Part shown: positions 38,288-48,613 of the stretch, piece after piece
Numbering within the stretch: the first letter of the stretch is position 1
How the letters are laid out: the number at the start of each line of letters is the position of its first letter
From: an uncultured Pelagibacteraceae bacterium
Lineage (GTDB): Bacteria > Pseudomonadota > Alphaproteobacteria > Pelagibacterales > Pelagibacteraceae
Direction: 5' to 3'
DNA length: 64,000 nt
NCBI GenBank assembly: GCA_902558815.1
Contig: CACEFF010000005.1
Coordinates: 1 to 64,000, forward strand
Notes under the pieces: generated by a model
The model's database searches: none
What the model was told of the DNA's origin: nothing
Seen by the model: the letters and a program-made list of their open reading frames with translations, nothing else
Made by a program: the position numbers and the translations under genes

Positions 38288-39199
38288 ATGAAAAAAAATG
38301 TAATTGTTTCACTAGCAGATGCTAATTATTTCCCTTTATTAGATGAATTGATAAGCTCTATAAAAAGATTTGATGAGAGCAGAAATGTTGCTATTTGCAT
38401 TTTAGATGCAGGATTAACTCAAGAACAAAAAGAAAAGTTATCAAGTAAAGTAGATGAAATAAAATCTGCTGAATGGGATATAGATGTACCTGAGTATAAA
38501 GTTAAAGATAAAGAATGGTTAAAAAGTCAGGTATCTAGGGCATTCTTACCAAAGTATTTTCCAAAATATGAAAAGTATTTATGGATAGATTGTGATGCAT
38601 GGGTAAATGATTGGAATTGTGTAGAGCTATATTTTAAAGCTTGTAATGATGGAAAACTAGGTATTACACAAACGATTGGTCCTGGATATAAAATAACATC
38701 AAAAGTAAATTGGTTAGTTGGGAAGCTAGCAATAATAAAGTCACAAAATTTTAAACACGCGGTAAAGTCAAAAATTGGATATGATAAAGCTAGAAAATTA
38801 GCTTTTGCACCTCATATTAATATTGGAGTTTTTTCATTAGAAAAGAACTCTAAAGGATGGAGTTCTTGGCAAAATAATTTGTCAAAAACATTAAAAGCAG
38901 GAAATATTTTTGGTTCAGAGGGTCTTGCAATTAATATGTCTGTATATATTGATGATTTAGAAACAGAATTTTTACCTTTAAATTGTAATTGGATTACTAG
39001 TAATTTGCTGCCAAAATTTAATCAAACAACAAATACATTTGTCGAGCCTTATTTACCAAATTATAAAATAGGAATAATGCACCTTGCAGCAGGAATTTGG
39101 CAAAATGGTAAAGATATGAGAGTAGATAAAGATATTCAAATTGAAATTGAAACTTTGGATAATAAAAAAATAGCTAAGAGTCTCAGATTTAGAGGCTAA
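38288..39199 (+). CDS. Glycosyltransferase (GT8-like)
   Basis: VIVSLADANYFPLLDELISSIKRF, YEKYLWIDCDAWV (DxD-like). Confidence 0.65.
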   Translation: MKKNVIVSLADANYFPLLDELISSIKRFDESRNVAICILDAGLTQEQKEKLSSKVDEIKSAEWDIDVPEYKVKDKEWLKSQVSRAFLPKYFPKYEKYLWIDCDAWVNDWNCVELYFKACNDGKLGITQTIGPGYKITSKVNWLVGKLAIIKSQNFKHAVKSKIGYDKARKLAFAPHINIGVFSLEKNSKGWSSWQNNLSKTLKAGNIFGSEGLAINMSVYIDDLETEFLPLNCNWITSNLLPKFNQTTNTFVEPYLPNYKIGIMHLAAGIWQNGKDMRVDKDIQIEIETLDNKKIAKSLRFRG

Positions 39200-39811
39200 T
39201 TGAAAAAAAATAAAATTTCAAAAAATTGGATTAATAAACAAAAAAGAGACATTTATGTACGTCAATCTAAAGTTGATGGATATAGGGCTAGATCAGCCTA
39301 CAAACTAATTGAAATAGATGAAAAGTTTAAAATTTTTAAAGGGGGTATGAGCGTTATTGATATAGGTGCTGCACCTGGTAGTTGGTCACAGTATGCTTCT
39401 AAAAAGATTAAAAATGGGAAAGTAATTTCAATTGACCTAAAAAAAATGGAAGAAATTAAAAATACCATTCAAATTAAAGGAGATTTTACTGAAATAGATG
39501 TTCAACAAAAGATCAAAAGTTTTCTTAATAAAAAAACAGATGTAATAATGTCAGATATGGCTGTGAATACTACAGGAATAAAAGATATAGACTCAATTCA
39601 AACAGGTGAATTATGTAAAGAAGCAATGATTTTTTCGAAAGATTTGATTTTGGATAAGGGTTTTTTTATATCAAAAATATTTATGGGAGGCTCATTTAAT
39701 GAAATTGTCGCACTAGCAAAAAAAATTTTTAAAGAAGTAAAGGTTTTTAAACCCAAATCTAGCCGCAAAGACTCTAAAGAAAGTTTTATAATCTGCAAAA
39801 ATATTAGATAG
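39200..39811 (+). CDS. rlmE: 23S rRNA 2'-O-ribose methyltransferase RlmE (FtsJ/RrmJ)
   Basis: TTG start; RSAYKLIEIDEKFKIF, VIDIGAAPGSWSQYASKKI, VIMSDMAVNTTG. Confidence 0.93.
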   Translation: MKKNKISKNWINKQKRDIYVRQSKVDGYRARSAYKLIEIDEKFKIFKGGMSVIDIGAAPGSWSQYASKKIKNGKVISIDLKKMEEIKNTIQIKGDFTEIDVQQKIKSFLNKKTDVIMSDMAVNTTGIKDIDSIQTGELCKEAMIFSKDLILDKGFFISKIFMGGSFNEIVALAKKIFKEVKVFKPKSSRKDSKESFIICKNIR

Positions 39812-39848
39812 TCTCTTTAAATTTAAAAGGAATCATATATAAAAGATT

Positions 39849-40925
39849 ATGGTTCCTATAAAAGAAGCTCTAACCTTTGATGATGTAACTCTCACACCCA
39901 AGTATTCAGAGATACTTCCCACTGATGTTGATACCAGCATAAAGTTAACAGAAAATTTGAAGCTTAAAATTCCTCTTTTGTCTGCTGCAATGGACACTAT
40001 CACTGAAAGTAAAATGGCAATATCGATAGCGAAAGCTGGTGGAATAGGAATTATTCATAGAAATCTTGATATAAAAAAACAAATTTTAGAAATTAAAAAG
40101 GTAAAAATACAGAAATTGCTAGTGGGTGCTGCGGTAGGTGCTGGACCAAGTGAATATAAAAGAGCTGAAGCCATTTTAAAAGAAAATATAAACATGATCG
40201 TAGTCGATACTGCTCATGGTCATACTAAAAAAGTTTCAGATATTATTAGATTTATTAAAAAGAAAAAAAACAAAAAAACTGCCTTATGTGCAGGCAATAT
40301 AGCAACACCAGAGGCTGCTAAATTTTTACTAAAATTGGGTGTAGATATTATTAAAGTTGGTATAGGACCAGGTTCAATTTGCACAACAAGACTAGTAGCT
40401 GGTATTGGTGTTCCTCAACTAAGTGCAATTTTAAGTGTAAGAAATGGAGTTAAAAACAAAAATGTTAAGATTATTTCTGATGGTGGTATAAAATATTCTG
40501 GTGATTTAGCAAAAGCTTTTGCTGCCGGAGCAGACGCTGTTATGATAGGTTCATTATTTTCTGGCACCGATGAAACACCAGGTAAATTAATTAGAAGAAA
40601 TGGAAAATTATTTAAGAGCTTTAGAGGAATGGGTTCAGTAGGCGCTATGAACAAAGGATCAGCAGATAGATACTTCCAATCAAAACAAAAAGACACATCT
40701 AAATACGTTCCAGAGGGTGTTGAGGGATTTGCCAAATATAAAGGTAAGGTAAATGATATAATTTATAAATTAATTGGTGGCTTAAGATCATCCATGGGAT
40801 ATCTTGGTTCTAAACAAATAAAATATTTAAGAGATAAACCAAAGTTTGTTAAAATCACAAAAGCTGGATTTTATGAAAGTATGGTTCATAACGTCGATAT
40901 AGTTAAGAGTGATAATAAATACTAA
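39849..40925 (+). CDS. guaB: Inosine-5'-monophosphate dehydrogenase without CBS (Bateman) module
   Basis: [60 protein letters not shown]; 358 aa with [28 protein letters not shown] joining the flanks of the usual CBS insertion. Confidence 0.96.
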   Translation: MVPIKEALTFDDVTLTPKYSEILPTDVDTSIKLTENLKLKIPLLSAAMDTITESKMAISIAKAGGIGIIHRNLDIKKQILEIKKVKIQKLLVGAAVGAGPSEYKRAEAILKENINMIVVDTAHGHTKKVSDIIRFIKKKKNKKTALCAGNIATPEAAKFLLKLGVDIIKVGIGPGSICTTRLVAGIGVPQLSAILSVRNGVKNKNVKIISDGGIKYSGDLAKAFAAGADAVMIGSLFSGTDETPGKLIRRNGKLFKSFRGMGSVGAMNKGSADRYFQSKQKDTSKYVPEGVEGFAKYKGKVNDIIYKLIGGLRSSMGYLGSKQIKYLRDKPKFVKITKAGFYESMVHNVDIVKSDNKY

Positions 40926-41365
40926 TGAGTAAAAAATTTAAATTTATAATATTTTTCTATCTATTGATAAATATTTTTAATATTTCAAAAGGGAATGAAA
41001 ATTTTTTCAATAAAGGATTAGAACTATATAAAGATAAAAAATATGAAGATGCACGTTTTATGTTTGAAAGAAGCATTGTATTTAACCCAAAAGACTCAAA
41101 TTCATATCTATATTTGGCTAAAATCTATAATGTTGAAGAAGATCAAAAAAAAGAAGAAAAAAACTTAGAGGCAGCATTATTAATTGAACCAAGTAACGAA
41201 GAGGCAATATTGATGTCTATGAAGATAGCTCTAGATAAATCTAATTATTCAAAAGTTAAAGATTTATCAAAAACTTTTGCTAAAGTTTGTAAAAATTTAT
41301 GTGAAGAGAATAAAGGTATTTTAGAAACTCTAGCCAATATAGAGCCAAAAAATAATGAATCTTGA
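40925..41365 (+). CDS. TPR-repeat protein
   Basis: [45 protein letters not shown]-terminal hydrophobic segment. Confidence 0.7.
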   Translation: MSKKFKFIIFFYLLINIFNISKGNENFFNKGLELYKDKKYEDARFMFERSIVFNPKDSNSYLYLAKIYNVEEDQKKEEKNLEAALLIEPSNEEAILMSMKIALDKSNYSKVKDLSKTFAKVCKNLCEENKGILETLANIEPKNNES

Positions 41366-42917
41366 TATAAGCTTAAATAAAATCTTAATTATAGATTTTG
41401 GTTCACAATTTACTCAACTAATAGCAAGAAGAATACGTGAACTAGGTGTTTATTGTGAAATAGTAAGTCATAAAAGAATTAAGAATCAAGATATTGATAA
41501 TTCTATAAAAGGTATAATTTTATCTGGCGGTCCTTTAAATGTTTATGAAATAAGTAAATATTCTTTTGATAAAAAAATAATTGAAAATGGAACACCGGTT
41601 TTGGGTATTTGTTTTGGGCATCAGATTCTTTCCAAACTAAATGGTGGTACAGTGAAACAATCCAAACATAGGGAGTTTGGTTTAGCAAATATTAACAAAA
41701 AAAAAGATAGTCCTTTAATTAAAAATATTTTTAATAAGAAAAAAACAATCAAAGTTTGGATGAGCCATGCCGATCAAGTTTCTAAACTACCTAAAAATTT
41801 TAAAGTAGTCGCTTCAAGTCAAAACTCAAAATTTTCTATTATCGAGAATAAATTCAAAAAATTTTATGGGGTACAATTTCATCCAGAGGTGACTCACACA
41901 GAAAATGGAAAAAAATTTATTAGTAATTTTATTTTTTTAATATGTCGAATTAAAAGAAATTGGTCCTCAAAAGATCAAAAAAAGAAATTAATAAAAGATG
42001 TAAAAAAACAAGTAGGGGAAAACAAGGTTATATGTGCACTTTCTGGAGGAGTAGATAGTAGTGTAGTTGCCCAACTATTAAATAAGGCAATTGGTAAAAA
42101 ACTTTATTGCATTTTTGTAAATACTGGCCTTCTAAGAAAAAATGAGGAGAAACAAGTGGTAGAAACTTTTAAAAAAAGATTAAAGATTAATTTAATTTAT
42201 GTAAATGCTGAAAACGAATTCATTAAAAGATTAACTAACATTTCTGATCCAGAAAAAAAAAGGAAAATAATTGGAAATCTATTTATTGAAATTTTTGAAC
42301 GATATGCAAAAAAAATTAAAAATGTTAAATATTTGGCGCAAGGAACACTTTATCCAGATCTGATAGAAAGCAAATCTGTTACTGGCAGTCAAACTTCAAA
42401 AATTAAGTCTCATCATAATGTTGGTGGTTTACCAAAAAAAATGAAACTTAAACTTGTAGAGCCATTAAAGTTTTTATTTAAGGATGAAGTTAGAAAATTA
42501 GGATTAGAGTTAAATTTAAGTAAAGAAATCATTTCACGACATCCTTTTCCAGGTCCTGGTTTGGCGATTAGAATGCCAGGTATAATCACAAAAGAAAAAA
42601 TAGATATTCTAAAGGATGCAGATCACTATTTTATCCAAGCTTTGAAAAAAAATAATCTTTATCATAAAATTTGGCAAGCTTACGCAGCATTGCTTCCTGT
42701 AAAAACAGTAGGGGTTATGGGTGATAATAGAACATATGAATATTTATGTTTACTAAGGGCAATAACTTCTGAAGATGGTATGACAGCTGACTTTTTTGAA
42801 TTTAAAAAATCATTTTTACAAATGATTTCAAATAAAATTGTGAATAGCATTAGAGGAATTAATAGAGTAGTTTATGATGTTACATCAAAACCTCCTAGTA
42901 CTATTGAGCTAGAATAA
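41355..42917 (+). CDS. guaA: GMP synthase (glutamine-hydrolysing)
   Basis: GAT domain [31 protein letters not shown]-PPase [27 protein letters not shown]. Confidence 0.98.
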   Translation: MNLDISLNKILIIDFGSQFTQLIARRIRELGVYCEIVSHKRIKNQDIDNSIKGIILSGGPLNVYEISKYSFDKKIIENGTPVLGICFGHQILSKLNGGTVKQSKHREFGLANINKKKDSPLIKNIFNKKKTIKVWMSHADQVSKLPKNFKVVASSQNSKFSIIENKFKKFYGVQFHPEVTHTENGKKFISNFIFLICRIKRNWSSKDQKKKLIKDVKKQVGENKVICALSGGVDSSVVAQLLNKAIGKKLYCIFVNTGLLRKNEEKQVVETFKKRLKINLIYVNAENEFIKRLTNISDPEKKRKIIGNLFIEIFERYAKKIKNVKYLAQGTLYPDLIESKSVTGSQTSKIKSHHNVGGLPKKMKLKLVEPLKFLFKDEVRKLGLELNLSKEIISRHPFPGPGLAIRMPGIITKEKIDILKDADHYFIQALKKNNLYHKIWQAYAALLPVKTVGVMGDNRTYEYLCLLRAITSEDGMTADFFEFKKSFLQMISNKIVNSIRGINRVVYDVTSKPPSTIELE

Positions 42918-42918
42918 A

Positions 42919-43698
42919 ATGAATAGAAATATTAAAAATATTTTAAATAAAAAAAATAAATCTAAACTAGTTTGTCTCACAGCTTATTCAAAAAATATTG
43001 CTTCTATTTTGGATAATCATTGTGATATAATTTTAGTAGGTGATTCACTTGGTTCTGTTCTTTACAATTATAAATCAACGAAGGAAGTTACCCTTGATAC
43101 AATGATTAATCATTCAAAAAGCGTAAGGCTTGGAGTGAAGAAGTCTTTAATGGTTGTTGACATGCCATTTAATACGTACCGTAATCCAAAAGAAGCTCTT
43201 AAAAATGCAAAATTAGTAATTAAAAAAACTAAATGTGATGCAGTGAAATTAGAAGGCGGGAAAAAAATTATATCTATAGTTAAAAAATTAGTTAAGAATA
43301 AAATTCCAGTAATGGGACACCTTGGTATTTTACCACAAACAGACAAGAAATTTACTTTTAAAGGAAAAAAATCATTTGAAAGAAATAGAATTTTAAAGGA
43401 GGCTAAATTACTAGAGGCAGCAGGAATTTTTTCAATTGTATTAGAATGTATTGAACTCAAACTATCAAAAGTGATAACAAACAAATTAACTATACCAACT
43501 ATTGGCATTGGCTCTTCTGCAAATTGTGATGGTCAAGTATTAGTAATTGATGATCTAATTGGCTTAAGTGAAAGTAAATTTAGGTTTGTTAAAAAATACG
43601 TTAATATGAGTAAGATTATTAATGGAGCAGTTAGAAAATATAAACATGAAGTATTAAGAAAACAATTTCCTAAATCTAAACATTCTTTTAAAAATTAG
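42919..43698 (+). CDS. panB: 3-methyl-2-oxobutanoate hydroxymethyltransferase
   Basis: CLTAYSKNIASILDNHCDIILVGDSLGSVLY, VDMPFNTY, VKLEGGK, GHLGILPQ, TIGIGSSANCDGQVLVIDDLIGL. Confidence 0.95.
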   Translation: MNRNIKNILNKKNKSKLVCLTAYSKNIASILDNHCDIILVGDSLGSVLYNYKSTKEVTLDTMINHSKSVRLGVKKSLMVVDMPFNTYRNPKEALKNAKLVIKKTKCDAVKLEGGKKIISIVKKLVKNKIPVMGHLGILPQTDKKFTFKGKKSFERNRILKEAKLLEAAGIFSIVLECIELKLSKVITNKLTIPTIGIGSSANCDGQVLVIDDLIGLSESKFRFVKKYVNMSKIINGAVRKYKHEVLRKQFPKSKHSFKN

Positions 43699-43703
43699 AT
43701 TTA

Positions 43704-45185
43704 TTAACCCATAGTAAATGGATCAGACATCGGTTTATCAGACGAATTGTACCATGTAGTTTTTATTCTGGTATATTCTTTAATAGACTCTATGCCCGCC
43801 TCTTTTCCAAAGCCACTATCTTTTATTCCTCCAAAGGGCGCCATAGGTGATATAAGTCTATAAGTGTTTATGAATACAATTCCTGCTCTTATAGCTTTTG
43901 AAACTCTAAGCCCTCTTGCGAAATTAGAGGTGTAAACTCCTGATGATAATCCATATTTATTATCATTCATTTTCTCTATAACCTCATCTTCTTTATCAAA
44001 TTTCATAACTGATAAAATTGGACCAAACAATTCATTTTCTGCAACTGGTAGATTATGATTCTCACATTCAATAATTGTTGCTGGAAAATAATAACCTTTA
44101 TTTGAAACAGAAGATCTTTTCCCCCCACATCTAATTTTTCCACCTTGTTCAATTGTAGCCTTAATATTTTTTTCTATATTTTCTAACTGTTTAAAACTAT
44201 TTAGAGGTCCCATCTGTGTATCTCTATCCATAGGGGCTCCTAATTTGATTTTTTCAGCTTTAGTAATTAATTTATTGAGAAATTGATCATAAATTTTAGA
44301 CTGAAGATAAAGTCTTGAACCTGCAATACAACTTTGACCACTAGCACCAAATATTCCTGCAGTGATACCATTTAAAGCATTTTCTTGATCAGCATCGTCA
44401 AAAACCACAACAGGACTTTTTCCTCCAAGCTCTAAACTTACTTGAGATAAGTTTTCAGCAGAATTTTTTAAAATATGTTTTGCTGTCTCTGGCCCACCTG
44501 TAAAGGCGATTCTTTCTATAAGATGATGAGTAGTTAGTGCCTTACCACATGGTTCACCAAGTCCAGTAATTATATTAATCACTCCTTTTGGTAATCCAGC
44601 TTTTTCAATTAATTTTGCAAACTCTAATAAAGTAACAGGTGCAAGTTCTGATGCTTTTATTACAACAGTATTACCCATTGCAAGAGCTGGTGCCAGTTTA
44701 ACAGCAGTTAAAAGCATTTGAGAGTTCCAAGGAATTATTGCTGCAACAACACCTATTGGAATTCTTGTTGTGGTAACTTGCATATCAGGTTTATCAATTG
44801 GGACAACAGTACCTTCAACTTTATCAGCTAGACCTGCAAAGTAATCATAATATTCCGCGATGTAATTTGCTTGAGTTTTTGTTTCTCTATAAAGTTTTCC
44901 AGTATCAATAGTTTCAATTTTTCCTAAATGCTCAGCATTTTCTCTTAGTTGATCAGCAATTAATCTTAAATATTTTGCTCTATCTTTTGGATGAAGTTTA
45001 GACCAATTATTTTCAAAAGCTTTTTGAGCTGACTGGACAGCTCTATCAACATCTTTTTCATTAGCCTCTGGAACCGTAGCCCAAACTTCATTGTTTTCTG
45101 GATTTAAGGTTTCAATTTTTTTTCCTGAAGATGAATCTACCCATTCACCATCAATATACATTCTAAAATTTTCAATTTTTGACAT
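43704..45185 (-). CDS. NAD(P)-dependent aldehyde dehydrogenase
   Basis: IIPWNSQMLLTAVKLAPALAMGNTVVIKASE, VSLELGGKSPVVVFDDAD, FGASGQSCIAGSRLY. Confidence 0.93.
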   Translation of the reverse strand: MSKIENFRMYIDGEWVDSSSGKKIETLNPENNEVWATVPEANEKDVDRAVQSAQKAFENNWSKLHPKDRAKYLRLIADQLRENAEHLGKIETIDTGKLYRETKTQANYIAEYYDYFAGLADKVEGTVVPIDKPDMQVTTTRIPIGVVAAIIPWNSQMLLTAVKLAPALAMGNTVVIKASELAPVTLLEFAKLIEKAGLPKGVINIITGLGEPCGKALTTHHLIERIAFTGGPETAKHILKNSAENLSQVSLELGGKSPVVVFDDADQENALNGITAGIFGASGQSCIAGSRLYLQSKIYDQFLNKLITKAEKIKLGAPMDRDTQMGPLNSFKQLENIEKNIKATIEQGGKIRCGGKRSSVSNKGYYFPATIIECENHNLPVAENELFGPILSVMKFDKEDEVIEKMNDNKYGLSSGVYTSNFARGLRVSKAIRAGIVFINTYRLISPMAPFGGIKDSGFGKEAGIESIKEYTRIKTTWYNSSDKPMSDPFTMG

Positions 45186-45968
45186 TTAATTACTAATAAA
45201 TTTTTTAATATTCATATTAACATCATCTGAACATTCTATACTACAAAGATGTTTTCCATTTTTAATTTCAATATAAGTAGAATTAACAAGGTCTTTAACC
45301 AATTCTTTCGACATTGCTGGAGTCGAACCAATATCGTCAGAGCCAGTCATCACTAAAGTTTTTCTATCTATTTTTTTGATAGCTTCCAAATCATCATAAT
45401 GATTAGCAAATAACTCATACGCTTTTAAAAAATTTTTATGATCCTCTGGTTTTTTATTTAAAATATTCATGAATAAATCGTAAGTTTTTGGATTATCATC
45501 AAGATATTCATCACTAAACCACCTTTTTAAAGCCTGTTTAGATATAGGTTTATTCAATTTGGCTTGATTGTATCTATCCAATACAAGAGCTCTTTCTTGA
45601 GCTGATCTTTTATAAGTTGTCCCGATTAGTATAAGTTTTTCAACTTTATTTTGAAAATGAGAGGAAAAATCCAATGCAATTAAAGAGCCCAAAGAAAAAC
45701 CTACAAGATTTATTTTTTCTATTTTTAAATGATCTAGAAGTCCTAGAAGCTGATCAGAAAAATCTTTAAGGCTTAATTTGTCTTTATTGTTAGGAGTTTT
45801 TCCGTGACCTAATAAGTCATAAGTCAAAATTGAAAATTCATTTAAGTAATTTACTTGATCACCCCACATTTGATGATCTAGACCTACTCCATGAATAAAT
45901 ACAACAGGTATTGAGTCTTTTTTATTTAAAAAGTAATAATTTTGATTTGGATCAAAATTTTGAGGCAT
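45186..45968 (-). CDS. Alpha/beta hydrolase
   Basis: VVFIHGVGLDHQMWGDQV, NLVGFSLGSLIALDFS nucleophile elbow, VMTGSDD, GKHLCSIECSDDV. Confidence 0.88.
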   Translation of the reverse strand: MPQNFDPNQNYYFLNKKDSIPVVFIHGVGLDHQMWGDQVNYLNEFSILTYDLLGHGKTPNNKDKLSLKDFSDQLLGLLDHLKIEKINLVGFSLGSLIALDFSSHFQNKVEKLILIGTTYKRSAQERALVLDRYNQAKLNKPISKQALKRWFSDEYLDDNPKTYDLFMNILNKKPEDHKNFLKAYELFANHYDDLEAIKKIDRKTLVMTGSDDIGSTPAMSKELVKDLVNSTYIEIKNGKHLCSIECSDDVNMNIKKFISN

Positions 45969-45972
45969 GAAA

Positions 45973-46560
45973 TTATTTAGGATCTAATCCCATTTCTTTC
46001 ATATCTTGATATCGATCTCCAGTCCTAGCATGAGCTCGACCACTTGATGCTCCACCTATTGCAATTACAATTTCATTATCAAAAGGCGCATCGTGAATAG
46101 TAAACTCATGAGTTAAATAATATGGTCTTAAACCTGAATCTGTTTTATGCATCATAGGTATCGACATCTTAGAACCCGCAGGACCTCTAGTGTTTGTAAA
46201 ACTTAAATATGAGGTACCCCCAACTGCATCTCTAAATTTATTTCCAAATCTTAAAGTATGAATAAAAGCCGAAGCATGTTCTATTTCACCATTTAGCCCT
46301 ACAGTTCCTGCTTTTCCATAGGCTAAAATTTTTTCAGGTGAACCTATTTCTTTTATTAATTCTGGAACTAAAATATCACCAAGCTTCGGAGCTAAATCTA
46401 AAATGATAGGTTTTAAGTCTTCTACAAATCCTTTTTCTGCCCAAGGATTTTTAAATACTGCAGCCACAGAAACTAATAGGACAGGCTCTTTAGCTTTCTT
46501 TCCACCTTCGATGAAAGTTTTATCAACAAATTTTGTAAACTTTCTAAGCTCTAAATCCAT
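45973..46560 (-). CDS. DUF1185 / 'amino acid synthesis' family protein
   Basis: EPVLLVSVAAVFKNPWA, AYGKAGTVGLNGEIEHASAFIH, IAIGGASSGRAHARTGD; recognised from memory. Confidence 0.75.
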   Translation of the reverse strand: MDLELRKFTKFVDKTFIEGGKKAKEPVLLVSVAAVFKNPWAEKGFVEDLKPIILDLAPKLGDILVPELIKEIGSPEKILAYGKAGTVGLNGEIEHASAFIHTLRFGNKFRDAVGGTSYLSFTNTRGPAGSKMSIPMMHKTDSGLRPYYLTHEFTIHDAPFDNEIVIAIGGASSGRAHARTGDRYQDMKEMGLDPK

Positions 46561-47726
46561 TAACCTGCTTTTTCTATATTAGAAGAATCGAAATTAATTT
46601 TTGGAATTACTTCATCATTAAATAATTTAATACTTCTCATACAAGCTTTGTGGTCTATACCAGGAAAGTTAGACCAAACCTGAAGATTTTGTAAGTTTAA
46701 TTCAGATTTTAACTCATTAATTTTATTAACAACATATTCAGGAGTACCAAATAATAAATTTCTTTTGTGAAGAAAATCATAATTCAATAAGTCTAATTTA
46801 TGTTTTGTCTCAGGTAATTCTTCACCAGGATCCATATGATTTCCTAAGCCTCTCCAGTGACAAACCCATTTCATATAATTAATGATATGTTCGCCTGCTA
46901 ATTTTTCTGCCTCTTCCATAGTTTCAGCAACAAACATATCTCTTACTAAAGATATACCTTCTCCTAATGGAACGTCTCTATTCTCAGCTTTTGATTTTGC
47001 ATCTCTGTATATCTCAAACCTTTTCTTAAGAGCTTTAACAGTTGGTATCCACATAATTGTATTTAAACCATTTTGTGCAGCCCACTCAATTGATCTAGCA
47101 CCATCAACAACTTGCCATATAGGAGGATGTGGTGATTGTTTGGGTTTTGGTACAATACTTATTTTTTTTATTTCATTTGTTTTTGTGTCTAAAAATTTTT
47201 CATTTGGAGGACTCATGTCGTGTTGCCAAACAAAATTTGGCGATGGATAAGTGTAAAACTCTCCTTTATGACTAAAAAACTCTTCAGTCCAAGCTTTTTT
47301 CATAATTGTTAAAGACTCCTCAAATAACCTGAAGTTTTTTGCTTGGTCTTTAAGATCGGCTTCTTTATTCATATTAATAGCTTCTCTTCCATAAATTCCT
47401 CTACCAATACCAACTTCGACTCTGCCACCAGATAATTGATCAAGTAGTGCTATGTCTTCAGCTAGACGAATTGGGTTGTGAAACGTAATTACATTACAAG
47501 CTTGGCCAATTCTAATTTGTTTAGTTCGAGCTGCAGCATCAACACCCATCATCAAAGGGTTTGTACAAGATTCCATTCCCTCATGATTAAAATGATGTTC
47601 AGTATACCAAATTGAATTCCAATTATTTTCATCACAATAAGTTGTGATTTCTTTAGTTTCATCTAACAGTTGATTGTAGGGTTTATGATCCCAGTTTGTA
47701 GTGTTGCAAAAATATCCAAATTTCAT
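46560..47726 (-). CDS. LLM-class flavin-dependent oxidoreductase (luciferase-like monooxygenase)
   Basis: WNSIWYTEHHFNHEGMESCTNPLMMGVDAAARTKQIRIGQACNVITFHNPIRLAEDIALLDQLSGGRVEVGIGRG. Confidence 0.93.
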   Translation of the reverse strand: MKFGYFCNTTNWDHKPYNQLLDETKEITTYCDENNWNSIWYTEHHFNHEGMESCTNPLMMGVDAAARTKQIRIGQACNVITFHNPIRLAEDIALLDQLSGGRVEVGIGRGIYGREAINMNKEADLKDQAKNFRLFEESLTIMKKAWTEEFFSHKGEFYTYPSPNFVWQHDMSPPNEKFLDTKTNEIKKISIVPKPKQSPHPPIWQVVDGARSIEWAAQNGLNTIMWIPTVKALKKRFEIYRDAKSKAENRDVPLGEGISLVRDMFVAETMEEAEKLAGEHIINYMKWVCHWRGLGNHMDPGEELPETKHKLDLLNYDFLHKRNLLFGTPEYVVNKINELKSELNLQNLQVWSNFPGIDHKACMRSIKLFNDEVIPKINFDSSNIEKAG

Positions 47727-47866
47727 TCGAACCTCCTTAAATAATTAAATCTAAGACGATTGATCCCACTTTCGTATTTTGTAAATATCGACGAGTTATA
47801 TATCGCTCAATCAATACTGTAATTTAACTAGACTATTTAATCAATATATATTTAATCAAGCTTTAG

Positions 47867-48610
47867 ATGAAACTGACTAAAATAGAACCAAAATTTATTA
47901 ATAAACATAATCCAAGAGTAGGTCTAATAACCTTGGCTAGTGATTTTAGAATCGAAAAAGATTTCAATAATGTAATTTACGGAAAAGAGATAGATTTATA
48001 TTGTAATAGAATCCAATGTTACAATCCTTTAACAAACGAAATGTTAAAAAAGATGGCTGATGATATTCCTAAAGTTACAAAAGATATTTTACCTGACCAA
48101 AAACTTGATTGTGTAGCATATGGTTGTACATCAGGGACAATTGCTGCGGGTTATTCATCTATCTTTGAAAAAGTTAATTTAGTTAAGCCTAACACTAAAG
48201 TCACAACACCAATAACATCAGCGATAAATGCGTTTAAAGTTCTTAAGATAAAAAAAATATCAATCTTTACTCCTTATACAGACGAAATAAACCAATCAGT
48301 AATTAATTATTTCAAAAAAGAAAATATAGAAATTTCTGAATTAACTTATTTTGATATAGCCTCTGATTTAGAAATAGGAAAAGTTAATCAAGAATATTTA
48401 TTTGATATCCTTAGTAAAATAGATTTATCAAAAAGTGATGCATTGTTTGTGTCTTGTACTGCTTTACCCGTATTATCAATTATAAAGGATTTGGAAAAAA
48501 AAATGGGAAAAGTTATTTTATCAAGTAATCAAACGTTGATTTGGGATACACTTAAACAGATTAATTTTAATAATGAAGTATCAGGTTATGGTGAATTATT
48601 TAATAATTAG
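47867..48610 (+). CDS. Maleate isomerase / Asp-Glu racemase superfamily protein (EutA-like)
   Basis: Two Cys motifs VAYGCTSGTIAAG and LFVSCTALPVLSII; N-terminus RVGLITLASDFRIEKDF. Confidence 0.75.
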   Translation: MKLTKIEPKFINKHNPRVGLITLASDFRIEKDFNNVIYGKEIDLYCNRIQCYNPLTNEMLKKMADDIPKVTKDILPDQKLDCVAYGCTSGTIAAGYSSIFEKVNLVKPNTKVTTPITSAINAFKVLKIKKISIFTPYTDEINQSVINYFKKENIEISELTYFDIASDLEIGKVNQEYLFDILSKIDLSKSDALFVSCTALPVLSIIKDLEKKMGKVILSSNQTLIWDTLKQINFNNEVSGYGELFNN

Positions 48611-48613
48611 ATT

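Noticed and set aside
43110-43508. 132-aa minus-strand ORF inside panB
   Set aside because: Antisense shadow ORF, no independent support.
46882-47250. 122-aa plus-strand ORF inside the LLM oxidoreductase gene
   Set aside because: Antisense shadow of a strongly supported CDS.
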